Source: Diphasiastrum complanatum
Taxonomy: Eukaryota; Streptophyta; Lycopodiopsida; Lycopodiales; Lycopodiaceae
Length of the DNA stretch: 64,000 nucleotides
Assembly: GCA_029204225.1 (NCBI GenBank)
Contig: CM055097.1
Coordinates: 75,168,860-75,232,859 of the forward strand
Direction of reading: 5' to 3'
Shown here: positions 10,196 through 21,350 of the stretch, piece by piece
Position numbering within the stretch: the first letter of the stretch is position 1
Layout: each line of letters opens with the position of its first letter
The notes under the pieces: model-generated
Database searches by the model: none
What the model saw: only the letters and a program-made list of their open reading frames with translations
What the model was told of the DNA's origin: nothing
Translations under genes and position numbers: made by a program

Positions 10196-12949
10196 AATAG
10201 ATCAACAGATGAGCTCCATAATGGGAAGGTGTCAATAAATGCACGACATAGCATAATATTCGCCGTGTAGCAGCAAAAGACTGTTATACACTAGGCTCGA
10301 AGATCTCAAAATAATCACTTCGGCCAGCACAAGCACCGCGATTAGACAGCCAGTGGTAATTCTTATATATGAACAGCCTAAACGTGCTTGTCAAACATAT
10401 TACATTTTGCCTCACAAAGATTTTGACGAATCTTTCAGCAAGTAGTTGTGCATACCACTTACATAAAAATTACCACTATTCAGCAGCGCCCACTGAAAGC
10501 CAAAAAAACCCCTTCACTAAGACTCATCAATCCTTCCTTGTGGCAAGCTATGATAACAGTATGTACTTTGATTCTGAGTCAATAGAATGTAGCCTAGCCA
10601 TGCCGTCAACGTTGTAATAGGCCCTTTACTGACTGGAAACCAACAGATGAAGACTTAATTAGTTATCAAAGACTACTGACACAGACACCGGAAAACAAGC
10701 TGATGAATCGTAGCTTTGGTATTTAAAAAAGGTTACCAGTTGCCAGCCAATGAGTGTGTCAATGCAGCAGAGAGAACGAAATTAGCAAATCTGGTATCAA
10801 AAATGCCGGTCAACAAGCCAAAGAAAGAGGTCGAGGCACTGACCAAATATTCTGAAGTGTAGAAGCAAGTAGGTAAGGAAGAGCTGTCAGGTGTAAGTAG
10901 CTAGCTGACCAGTAATAAGATGCAGCTGTCTGCTGCCAGGAAGACTGAGCACCTGCACTGCAGCTATTCTTGAGATGGCCGAGAAAGAAAGTCAGTTTTT
11001 AGTTGATTGTTACACCGCAAATGTATTCCAACATAAATAAGAAGATAGCAGGATAATGTTGTTCTTAGCTCATTAGACATTTGCAACTCAACAGAATGAC
11101 TTAATGTCAAATGCAGGACTGCATGCATAGCGAAATGATAAACTCCTCCACCGAATTTCCGGAAAAATTTACCCAAATACAGCAAGGATAAAAGCCTCCC
11201 TGTCAATCTCTTTTTTTCTATTTCTTCTTGTATTCTAAGCGAGTGCACTGACAAGTTCAGTAAAATCTCCGAGTTCATATATGGTTCGATCCATCAACTC
11301 ACTACATCATAGTCTTGAATGTGGTAGGACGCAATTCTGCGCAAACTTCCACTGGATGACCGACCCTAAGCACCACAGACACAAAGCTTTCATCATAACC
11401 TGTGTGCCCACGGCAGCCAAAACTACTGAAAAATAAGCAACCTATAAGGAAGAATTCGAGCATTCCGACACCACCAAGTGATCTTGCAGCCTCCAGATCT
11501 GCAGAGAAGTGGCCAAGAAACAGCATCTAACAAGACACAGTGATTTCTTATTCTAATATGTGAAATATATTCAACAATGAACTATTTACCACTGAGAGAT
11601 TCATATAAAAGATCAATAATACACAGTACCATGCTAAAAGATCAATATTACACAGTACCATGTAGCATGCTAAAGTCCTCAATAGTACACAGTACCATGT
11701 CCAGGTTGTGCACAAAACCACATCAACAACTGACCTATCAGCAGCATTTCACATAAACAGAAACGCTAATGCTTCATCATTTGGGTCAGAATCATAACTT
11801 CATAGCACATCTGTGCCAGAATCTTATGTAACTTCAAAGTCAGCAAATGATCAAAGATCGATGTGTTAACAAAGGATCAAAAAGTAAATGTTAACACAGG
11901 ATCAAATGCAACAAATTAGAAATGTTAACAAATGCACCATCCTCTGGGGAGATAATTACAAAATATATATGCATATATTTGAATCAGCTTATTTTCCATA
12001 CTCTGGTGTTGCACCCTGTCCAAGCTTTCATGTATAGCAAATTAGAAGCACATGGACCATCTCTTCACTTCTCAAGTTCCGATATCATCTGGTACTAAAA
12101 TATCCAAAACAAGATGATTTGAAAGACAACGATAAACTTCGCCATACGTACATATCTTCAATCATTGGATTATTTGAAATGACCCCAAAAGAAAGCTATT
12201 ACATAACATATTATAAACAGAAGGCATGTTTACAGTCAAACTCACCAAGAAGAGCCATGTCAGCTTTTTGCACATCAGAATGGCTTATGCCGTGCAACAG
12301 AGCAAAAAGTCTAGACTGCTACATTGAATTGAATGAACTAATAGACTAGTGATTTCAACCTTCCAAGTGGAACTACAAAACTATCCTCAAAATTTGAAAT
12401 CATATTAGACATCCTTTTTAGATTTCATCTGACACTTTTCAGACTATGCAATGATGATCAAAGCACCTAAAAAATGTTTATTATTCTCACTTCATACTTG
12501 CCACCAAAGGTTTTATGGTCAATTTCTGACTCATGTGGCTTGACCTTTTCTCAATTCTCCTTGGAAGCCTCAGAAATTTAACCTTTAGTTCTGCTTGCAT
12601 GCAGAACAAATGGCCAATTTCTGACTCATGTGGCTTGAACCTTTTCCCAGCTCTCCGAAGCTACAGAAATTCAACCTTTAGTTCTACTTGCATGCAGAAC
12701 AGAGAACAGTGAAACAAAAAACAAGGGTCTCACACTGTTATTTAACCTGCATGTGAATTAAAAAAATCATCATCAAAATTTATAATAGATCAACGGATCA
12801 TCATGGATTGAATACGATAAATTCCTATCAAATACTGACCATGCAATGTTGATCTAAACACACCTAAGACGTATTTGCTGGTCTCCTCATTTCAAACTTT
12901 CCACTGGACATTTCCTGATAATTGGACATTTCCTAATCATTAAACGACT
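10196..12949. repeat. Duplicated non-coding block, unit 2 (copy I), cut by the gypsy nest
   Basis: Repeats the landmark order of 7057-10195, lacking part of the 7450-8200 segment. The end holds two near-tandem copies of the GACTCATGTGGCTTGA..TTCTGCTTGCATGCAGAAC module (12528-12610 and 12610-12740). A local duplication of about 33 bp around ATTACACAGTACCATG lies near 11610-11670. At 12949 the homology stops at the end of the gypsy LTR and resumes after 30393. Confidence 0.6.
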
Positions 12950-13296
12950 ATTAGGAACTTGGACAAAGATCAACACAATGGTAGGATGACTCTGGATCTC
13001 CACCCACTATCCTGTACTTGGCTCTCCACCCACAGGCCACCATATAGCTTGAAGGACCAGCGTTTGACCTCCAAGGAGATCATGCACACCTCTCACATGC
13101 ACAGTTACCACTGTGCGTGTGGAGCACTTAGGTCCTACTCAAGTCTAGGGACCCACCCTTAGTTACTAAGGGTGCCCTATGGATATAGACCAAGCCCTCT
13201 TAGATCCTAGTACCTAAGAGTTATTATCCCAAACTACGGGGCTGAGTGTCACCCCGCCCGAATCCCTTCGGGAATAACGAGTCCACGTACCCTTGT
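12950..13296 (-). repeat. 3' LTR of the gypsy host element
   Basis: Direct repeat with 29200-29536. Both copies share ATTAGGAACTTGGACAAAG at the left and GTAGGATGACTCTGGATCTC, ATCATGCACACCTCTCACAT and ACTACGGGGCTGAGTGTC inside. The last 23 or so codons of the polyprotein frame run into this LTR. It is cut from the internal region near GTACCCTTGT (13287-13296). Confidence 0.85.
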
Positions 13297-13740
13297 TGAA
13301 AGGAGCTTTCGTCCTCAAAAGCAAAATCTTCAAGGATGAAATCAAGATACCTGTTGCGAAGCTTGCTTACAGACACCCAAGTTGACTCTTCTTGAAACCC
13401 ATCCTTCCACTTGACTAAAACTTCTCGAAAGACCGCATGACGAGTTTTGCAGTTTCGGACATTCAACATTTCCTCTGGTTTGTGTCGCAAGGATTTAGGT
13501 TCCTCAAAGTCTATTAGGGTTTGTTCTGAGACAATATTGTCTCCTCCTCGCATCACCCGCTTCAGTCGACTGACATGAAAGACCAGATGTACTTTTGCGG
13601 ATTTTGGCAAAGCCAGCTGGTAAGTAGTATTGTGAATGGACAACAATACCTCGGGGACAACTGAGGGCACTTACCTGTCCTTAGAGTGGTAGAGTCTTCA
13701 AGAACTTTCAGACACACCCGATCACCTTCTTGGAAGGTAA
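13224..13740 (-). pseudogene. Gypsy polyprotein C terminus with chromodomain
   Basis: An open frame from 13670 to the stop at 13224 codes for the end of the gypsy polyprotein. It begins with the linker after integrase (YQLALPKSAKVHLVFHVSRL), then a chromodomain at about residues 75-110 (VLVKWKDGFQEESTWVSV, then YLDF). This places the element among chromodomain-bearing gypsy elements. Sequence from 13671 to 13740 continues the same protein in a shifted frame up to the copia insertion, which splits it at the GGTAA target (13736-13740); the other half resumes at 19908. The last residues (after QQG) are encoded inside the LTR. Confidence 0.75.
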
Positions 13741-14395
13741 TGTGAAAATTGTCAACATTTCCTAGCTAGTTTGAGGCCTAAATTGGCTAAAATTGTAAAT
13801 AGTTTTGGTTCTGGAGTTTCACACGTGTGAACCAGGCCACAATGTTTTTATTTACTGTATTTTTTCAGTATGATGAAGTGTCAAACTTCATACCCTTCAA
13901 AATGAGACCATTTTGATGTATTTTGGTCATATAAGCCATTTTTAGCTATTTTTCCTATATAGGAAATATCTAGGGTCAAGTACCTTCTAGAGAGAGGAGA
14001 GAGAGTCATCTTCCTCATCCATAAATAGTAGGGAAGTCGTGGAGAACAGGTTGGAGAAACCTTTTGTATGCTTCATTGAGATCAATAGATCATTGTCATT
14101 GTTTCTTCCTCCATTGAGAGCATTGTTGTGTGTATTGTCTTCAAGCTATTGTGTATGATCTTAGGTGCTTTCCAAAAGTGATAGGCTGATGTATTATGGA
14201 CTGTATAATGCTATTTTGGGCCGCACTTGATGTTTATGGAAGTTTCCATTTGTGATAAATGCTTTTTGATCAAGTTCTTTGCATTCTAGGTAGCATAGAA
14301 TGTGTTGCCAATTCCTAGCTTATGTAGTTTGGAGTGCAAGCATTCAAGCCAATGATCTTGGAGTTTAGATCCACTTAGGATCTGTATTTTTCACA
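13741..14395 (+). repeat. 5' LTR of the copia element
   Basis: Starts TGTGAAAATTG and ends TTTTTCACA, just before the primer-binding site. A TATA-like ATAAATAG at 14021-14028 is a plausible core promoter for the element. It is identical to the 3' LTR by eye except at 13857. Confidence 0.97.
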
Positions 14396-14407
14396 TGGTA
14401 TCAGAGC
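14396..14407 (+). other. Primer-binding site (initiator tRNA-Met)
   Basis: TGGTATCAGAGC directly after the 5' LTR, complementary to the 3' end of plant initiator tRNA-Met, where reverse transcription starts. Confidence 0.95.
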
Positions 14408-15567
14408 TGGTTGGCTTCTATTTACAGTAAGTATTCCATTTTTGGTGATATTTGGATGTTTGATCAAGTTCTAGCATGATTTTGCATTGCTTTGTTGATC
14501 AAATCTTACTAACCTTTGTTTTGTGAGTTGAACTTGTGGATCAAAAGCATATTTCAGGTCTATTGAAGATCAGAGGCTGAAAAGAAACTATTTTGGATTA
14601 GATCATAACACCTAATCATTTGTGATTGTGAGGCTTGTGCATATTCAATACTAACAATGTTCTTTTCAATCCTATTGTTGACAATCTCCATTCTTGGATG
14701 AACACTCTCCTTAAGTGGATGAAACTTCTCCTTAAGTGGATGACAAATGCTCTTTTGAGTGAGTTGTAATTCTCCTAAAGGCTGAGCAAAGCTCCCATTT
14801 GGATGAAAGATCCCCTTTTTTGGGTGAACATATTGTAAGCTCCATTGTGAAGAGCATATTGTAAAGATTGTCATCAATTTTGGCATAAATTTTGGTGTAC
14901 TTTGTTGAGCATGTAAGTAACTCTCCTTATGTAATTTGATTGGAGCATTTGCTGGAAGGTGTTAACCATTATGCAAGTGTGTTTTCAGGTTCTTAACAGG
15001 TTGAGGAACATTCTCATGTGAAGTGATCTTAGATCTACATCTAAACACCAAGATTTGACAAGATAGTGAAGCTAGTCTTGTGATTCACTAAGTGTGCTCA
15101 TTCATTCACCTCTAAATCTTGTATTTATCACTTGCTGGAGTTTATAAACTTTTAGAAGTATGGTTTACATGTGGTTTTACAGGTTGAATCAATATCTTAG
15201 TGTGTTGATCATATGTTGATCAAGTTTGTTCATTACTAGGTAATCTTGGCATCCTAGTTTTGGGTATTTTCTAAGAATGCAAGTAACTCTTCACACCATA
15301 ACTTGATTTGGTCACTTGCTGGAAAGTTTGAGAGCTTAAGCAAGAGTGTGTTCAGGTTGGTTTGATTTTGTAATCCATTCTTAGTGTGTGCAAAGTGTTG
15401 CATGTGTTTCAATCTTCCTTTCTATGCTTGGAAACCATCTAGGTTCAAGATAGAAGTGTTTTAGGGTCCTAAATCTTCATAGATCTCTTTATCTATCATT
15501 TGTTGAGAGAAAAGTGAGTGCTAAGTGCTTTAGGACAGAACCTAAAAGTTGAAGAAACATTAGAATC
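14408..15567 (+). other. Untranslated leader of the copia element
   Basis: About 1.16 kb with no plus-strand frame of note. It contains diverged internal repeats: AAGTAACTCT followed by a TTTGCTGGAA/CTTGCTGGAA motif and a GTGT.TTCAGGTT motif near 14910-15000 and again near 15275-15365. The leader probably holds the packaging signal; this is inference from position. Confidence 0.6.
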
Positions 15568-18500
15568 ATGGCTTCCAATGGTGGGATCATGCTAGAGTCT
15601 AGTGAAAGGTTGAGTTCATCAAACTACTCTACTTGGAAAGTGAGGATGGAGTCCTTACTTGAGTTGAATGAACTCATGGACATAGTTGCAGAAATTGAAG
15701 AGAGACCTCTCACACTTCAAGAGCAACAAAGGTTTGATAAGAAGGCCAAAAGGGCTCTTCATATCATTAAAATGAATGTTACAAATGAACTTCTCAAGGA
15801 AGTTGGAAAGTGTCAAAGTGCAAGTGAGGCATGGAATGCCTTAAAGAAGCTCTTTGAATCAAAGTCCACATCTAGGGTATTGACCCTAAGGAGACAAATA
15901 TTTTCTAGTAGGCAAAGAGAGGGTGAAAGTGCTCATGCATTTATCTTGAGAGTTAAGTCCCTAAGTGATGATTTAGCATGCATTGATGAGAACATAAAAG
16001 ATGGTGAAATAGTCCAAGTTATGTTGAATGGTTTGCTAAATGAACATGCTAACCTTGTGCAAAGTTTTGCCATTCAAAGAGTCTTGCCAAGTGTGGTTGA
16101 CTTGCAAGAAATCTTATTGGCTGAAGAACATAGGTTGCAATCAAAGCTTGATGGTGCATCCTTGCAAGGTGGAGGTGAAGAGGCTTTCTTCACAAAAGGC
16201 AAATTCAAGGGCAAAGGTAAAGGCAAAGGGAAATGGTCCAAAGGTGGTAACTTTGATCATGATGATCACTCTTCCTCTTCCTCTTCTACTAAGAACAATA
16301 AGTCAAAGTTCAAGTGCTTTTATTGTGGGATAAAAGGTCATTTTGCAAATGAATGTTATAAGAAGAAAAGAGAGCAAGGAGAGAGGCAAGGAAATCTTAC
16401 AATAGATGAGGAAGAACATAACACATGTGAATCACTTGTTATGACTTCAAGTTTGTTAGCCAACATAGATGATAATGATCCTTGGTGGATTGATAGTGGA
16501 GCCTCATCTCACATGACAAGACATAAGGAATACTTTACATCCTTATTGTCTTATGAGGGAGAAGGTAACATCATCTACACTGCAAATGATGGTCAATGTG
16601 ACATCAAAGGCATAGGCACTATTCCTATTTCCCTTTCAACAAATAGGAAAGCAAATCTTGAAAATGTTTTGTACATTCCTTCAATCACTAAGAATTTGCT
16701 TAGTGTAAGTCAAATGATTGACAAAGGACTTGATGTGGAGTTCATTGGAGATGCATGTTTGATAAGTAAATGTGGATCCTTGATTGCTCAAGGTAGGAGG
16801 CATGGTAAACTTTTCAAGCTTGATGCATGTGTGATCTCTAATCATGAAGGATGTATGGCTAGGGAGCAATTGACAAACCAAGAAGTTTGGCACAAGAGGT
16901 TGGGCCATCCCAACTTCAAATCTTTGGAGGTAATGGCAAAGAAAGAGCTTGTTCTTGGTCTCCCTAAAAGTCTTGTTGCAAACAATAGTGTTTGTGAACA
17001 TTGTGCCTTGTCCAAATCTCATAGACTTGCTTATTCTAGATCTACTTCTAGATCTAAAGAAGCTTTTCAACTTGTGCATTCTGATATTCATTCTTCTAGT
17101 ACAACTAGCAATGGTGGGGCAAAGATGTATGCAACTTTCATTGATGACTTTAGTAGGTATACTTGGATCTATCTTCTTAAAAGTAAGGATGAAGTGTTTG
17201 CTGCATTTGTCAAGTTCAAGAATGAAATGGAAAACCAATTCAATACAAAGATCAAATGCTTAAGATCTGATAATGGAGGGGAATACACCTCAAATAGGTT
17301 CAAAGACTTTTGTATAGCACATGGGATTAAGAGGGAGATGTCTAGTCCTAGGACTCCACAACAGAATGGAGTGGCCGAGAGGAAGAATAGAACCCTTTGT
17401 GAATGTGCCAAGGCAATGAGACTACATGCTAATCTTGCTAAGTCTTTTTGGGGGGAAGCTTTAGCATGTGCTAACTATCTATGTAATAGATGGACAAGTG
17501 CTTCCTTGGATGGTAAAACTCCTCATGAGGTTCTTTATGGTAGAAGGCCGAGTGTCAAGCATTGTAGGATCTTTGGATGTACATGTTTTGTCAATATCAC
17601 ACTTGATGATAGAACTAAAGAAGATCCTTCATCAAAGAAGGGTGTGTTTGTTGGCTATAGTGAAGTAAGCAAGGCTTACAAAGTGTACATTCCTTCTACA
17701 AAGAAAGTTGTCATAAGTAGGGATGTCATCTTTCATGAAGAGAATGTTTCCAATGTTGTTGATGTTGATGTTGATGTGCCTACTAATCATCATGATGTGC
17801 AAGATGTCTTGGATGAAGATGGAGATGCCACTCCAAAGCAAACTTCAAGGAAGACTCAAAGGCAAAGGGCTAAGCCATCAAGGCTAACCTATGATGAAAA
17901 AGGAAAGCAAGTGGTGGACAACTCTAACTTTGCTTTTCTTACCTCTTTTGATGAACCAACTTGTGTAGGTGAAGCAATTCAAAAGAAGGAATGGATCCAA
18001 GCCATGGATCATGAGCATCAAGCACTCATCAAAAGCAACACATGGAGGTTGGTAAAGCTTCCAAAGGACAAGAAGGCAATTGGTTGTAAGTGGATCTTCA
18101 AGATCAAGACAAATCAAGATGGATCAATCAACAAGTACAAGGCAAGGTTGGTGGCAAAGGGGTATGCTCAAGAATATGGTATTGACTATGATGAGACCTT
18201 TGCACCCGTGGCAAAGATGGTAACTATTCGAATCCTAATCTCTCTTGCAACTCTTTATGATTGGGATATGTGGCAAATGGATGTTACTAATGCCTTCTTG
18301 AATGGTGATCTTGAAGAAGATATTTACATGGAGCAACCCGAGGGCTATGTTTCACATGATGAGCCTAATCATGTGTGCTATCTCCAAAAGAGTTTGTATG
18401 GGCTAAAGCAAGCACCAAGGAGTTGGTATGCTAAGCTCAATTCCTTCTTACTTTCTCAAAACTTTGTTATGAGTGAGTATGATCATTCTCTCTACTTTAG

Positions 18501-19257
18501 ATTGAATGAAAATGATATCACTTTACTTTTGATCTATGTTGATGACATTATCTTAAGTGGTGGTAACAATCTAGATATAGATGAAATCAAGATGGCACTC
18601 AAAAGAGAGTTTGAAATTCAAGATCTTGGTAAACTTCATTATATCTTAGGAATAGAGATTATTAGAACTTCTAAATCTACATGAGTACTTAGATACATCT
18701 CGGGATCTAGAGATTTTGGCATCTTGTATGGAGGTACTACACCTAACCTTTGTGGATTTTCAGATTCAGATTTTGGAGGTGATCAAATGGATAGGAAGTC
18801 AACAAGTGCCTTTGCAATCTATCTTGGAGATGGAGTGGTCTCATGGCTATCAAAGAAGCAACCAACTATCTCTCTATCTTCCACCGAAGCCGAGTACAAG
18901 GCATTAACAACATGCACCAAGGAGATTCTTTGGATCAAGAGGATGTTATTGGATCTTCACTTGCTGGAACCAGAGAAGACTCCAATCATACTTTGTGATA
19001 ACCTTTCAGCCCAAAGCTTGGCAAGCAATCCTGTTTTTCATGCAAGGAGCAAGCACATTGAGATTGCTCACCATTTTGTGAGAGATCAAGTCATTGCCAA
19101 AGAGGTGGAGCTTCAACATGTCTCTTCAAAGGAGTGTGTGGCTGATATCTTCACCAAACCATTGGGAAAGGACCTATATTTAATGCATAGATCTAATCTT
19201 GGAATGTGCTCAAAGACTATGTTGAAACTAGCATCCAATGTTGAAGAGGGAGTGTGA
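15568..19257 (+). pseudogene. Copia gag-pol polyprotein with one in-frame stop
   Basis: ATG at 15568 opens a 1038-codon frame ending at TGA 18682-18684. The same frame then continues to 19257, two bases into the 3' LTR. Gag occupies about residues 1-270, with a Lys/Gly-rich tract and a CCHC knuckle CFYCGIKGHFANEC at residues 250-263. Protease has DSGAS at 309-313. The pre-integrase zinc region starts at H442/H447. Integrase catalytic residues are D506, D568 and E604 (SDNGGEY, GVAERKNR). RT runs from about residue 830, with MDVTNAFLNG (D905) and YVDD (D992, D993). After the stop, RNase H follows (FSDSDFGGD, STEAEYKAL, ILCDN, HIEIAHHFVRDQV). About 80-100 residues normally between RT and RNase H are missing at the stop, so a deletion made the junction. 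Everything else looks intact, consistent with youth. Confidence 0.95.
18685..19257 (+). pseudogene. RNase H end of the copia polyprotein, downstream of the stop
   Basis: In frame with the main copia polyprotein but cut off from it by TGA at 18682-18684. It begins VLRYISGSRDFGILYGG, the usual start of the copia RNase H region, and keeps the catalytic acidic residues (SDSDFGGD, TEAEYKAL, CDN). It has no start codon of its own before Met at 18724, so expression would need readthrough. Confidence 0.9.
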
Positions 19258-19907
19258 AAATTGTCAACATTTCCTAGCTAGTTTGAGGCCTAAATTGGCT
19301 AAAATTGTAAATAGTTTTGGTTCTGGAGTTTCACACGTGTGAACCAGGCCACAATGTTTTTATTTACTATATTTTTTCAGTATGATGAAGTGTCAAACTT
19401 CATACCCTTCAAAATGAGACCATTTTGATGTATTTTGGTCATATAAGCCATTTTTAGCTATTTTTCCTATATAGGAAATATCTAGGGTCAAGTACCTTCT
19501 AGAGAGAGGAGAGAGAGTCATCTTCCTCATCCATAAATAGTAGGGAAGTCGTGGAGAACAGGTTGGAGAAACCTTTTGTATGCTTCATTGAGATCAATAG
19601 ATCATTGTCATTGTTTCTTCCTCCATTGAGAGCATTGTTGTGTGTATTGTCTTCAAGCTATTGTGTATGATCTTAGGTGCTTTCCAAAAGTGATAGGCTG
19701 ATGTATTATGGACTGTATAATGCTATTTTGGGCCGCACTTGATGTTTATGGAAGTTTCCATTTGTGATAAATGCTTTTTGATCAAGTTCTTTGCATTCTA
19801 GGTAGCATAGAATGTGTTGCCAATTCCTAGCTTATGTAGTTTGGAGTGCAAGCATTCAAGCCAATGATCTTGGAGTTTAGATCCACTTAGGATCTGTATT
19901 TTTCACA
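19253..19907 (+). repeat. 3' LTR of the copia element
   Basis: 655 bp, same length as the 5' LTR, with one visible difference (A at 19369). Preceded by the purine tract and followed by the target duplication GGTAA. Confidence 0.97.
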
Positions 19908-20104
19908 GGTAACACCCCTGCGGGTCTTATCCGCATAATGCTAAACTCGCGCTTGCGCTTGCTTCACATTATTCTTTAGCTATCTTGATCATGGTTTCCA
20001 TATCCTCAAGAAACTCTCTAACACTCTATACTTTTTCTTTCCTAAGCCCTATGGCCATGGGGGCTCTGGGTTGAGATCCATACATTAACATGAATGGGCT
20101 GTAC
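19908..20104 (-). pseudogene. Gypsy integrase C-terminal piece between two insertions
   Basis: The short stretch left between the copia element and the coding-free LTR element. On the minus strand it reads YSPFMLMYGSQPRAPMAIGL followed by SVREFLEDMETMIKIAKE, the C-terminal integrase region of plant gypsy elements. It joins across the coding-free insertion to the segment at 24942 (NTLLQG) and across the copia insertion to 13735. Confidence 0.85.
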
Positions 20105-21350
20105 TGTAGCGCAGGCATCCCAAAGGGAGCCGGGAACCACGACTTAGCTTCCCAGCCTTCAACTCTTACCATCCAAACCCACTTGACATACAAGCAGCCA
20201 ACTCGCCAACAACGATCAGACTTAACCAACATGAAGTTCCGAAAACCAACATTGAGATCCAACCTGGCGCCATGCCAGATCGGGGGTCCCGATGTGGGTG
20301 ACTTCCCTCCAAGCAAGCCGCCCGACATACATCAAACTTAACCAACTCGAAGCTTCGTTACAAACGAGTAACATCCATTCCAAGCAAGCGGTCTGACTTA
20401 CATCAGACTTAACCAACTGAAAGCTTCGTCACGAGCGCTGGAAGCCAACCTGGCGCCACGCCAGACTGGACAGCCATAAACAGGTAACATCCACCCAAGC
20501 AAGCCATCCAACTCAGCCGACAGGTTAGAGCCCGTTCCCCAAGAGCTTAACCCATTCACGTTCATGCAAGAAACACTCAGAACCACAAGCCGCGACAGAT
20601 ATGGAAACAACCAGTTCCTGGACCAAATGGTCCCGACAGCATACCGCTGGCGCCACGGACCGAATGGTCCCGACGGCATACCGCTGGCGTCCCGGGATAC
20701 GACCCTCAGCTATGTGCCAAATTAAAAATTTGGAAAGCGGCCTTACAACTGGCGCTTTTACCGAACACTGAAACCCAGAAGGTAATCAGAGTCAGTTTGA
20801 GGAAAATCCCACTTTATTGATAAATCTGAGAAGGTTACATTTCAAGTGTGTGACCGACCCTAGTCTCCGGGGCGCTAGCATGCCAAGGCGAGAGCCATGA
20901 CAACATTCCAGCAAGGGAGGCTGAGACTTTGGTTGGAGCTCGCCCTGAGTCGCAACCCGCACTCCCCTATAGTATTGGTGTGATTCGGCACCCCCCCCCA
21001 TACCAAGCACTCTACCCAAGCTGGTAAAGCACGTTTTTCTCTCTCTAGGATTTTCTCTTTCTAGAAAGTCATTTTCTCTCTCTAGATTTTATTGATCCCC
21101 AGGCTTCCTTTAATCATGCCTAGATCGTGTGAGGTGATTGCACATCGATCTGAGCTCTCTGGACTTCGCTAGAACCGATCAAAGATTTTCAGCCATAGGA
21201 ACTTGGCGCCGGCTGGATTCTGGTCACAGTGGCGCCGGGAGCGGCGCCGGCGCCGTTGGCGCCGGGAGCAGCAGGGGCGCTGCTGGCGCCGGGGACATAG
21301 CTGGCGCCGATGGCGCCGCAAGTAAAGCTTGTAAAGGTAGCTTTACAACA
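20105..21350 (-). repeat. 3' LTR of the coding-free element
   Basis: On the plus strand it starts TGTAGCGCAGGCATCC and ends GGTAGCTTTACAACA. It carries eight GGCGCC palindromes within 21205-21318 and scattered CTGGCG words elsewhere. The motif GGTCCCGAC.GCATACCGC is repeated at about 20628 and 20665. A minus-strand AATAAA lies at 20818-20813. The reading frames in it are by-products of GC-rich repeats, not genes. Confidence 0.95.
21205..21318. repeat. GGCGCC palindrome cluster in the LTR
   Basis: Eight GGCGCC sites within 114 bp, in the U3 part of the leftward-reading LTR. The same cluster is at 24791-24904 in the other LTR. Base composition is far more GC-rich than the AT-rich surroundings. 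Confidence 0.9.

Larger units (their letters stand above)
13736..19912 (+). mobile_element. Ty1/copia retrotransposon, nearly intact, with target duplication
   Basis: The element itself spans 13741-19907, and the 5-bp target GGTAA occurs on both sides (13736-13740 and 19908-19912). Structure: LTR 655 bp, primer-binding site, untranslated leader of about 1.16 kb, one gag-pol frame, purine tract GAAGAGGGAG (19243-19252), LTR 655 bp. By eye the LTRs differ at a single position (13857 G, 19369 A), so the insertion is recent. Pol order is protease, integrase, RT, RNase H, as in copia elements. A deletion between RT and RNase H leaves one TGA stop, so this copy should not be autonomous. It inserted into the gypsy polyprotein between the integrase C terminus and the chromodomain. 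Confidence 0.97.

Noticed and set aside
11302-11526. Minus frame starting MLFLGHFSADLEAA, with a similar start at 46279-46052
   Set aside because: The similarity between units is real but is expected from the DNA duplication. The units at 9000 and 43000 are interrupted, so coding selection is not shown.
16681-17238. 185-codon minus-strand frame in the copia element
   Set aside because: It is antisense to the well-supported copia polyprotein and is explained by its codon use.
20398-20679. Minus-strand frame of 93 codons in the coding-free LTR, present identically at 23984-24265
   Set aside because: It is duplicated only because it lies in both LTRs. It has no domain and no start context. The same applies to the 75- and 64-codon frames beside it.
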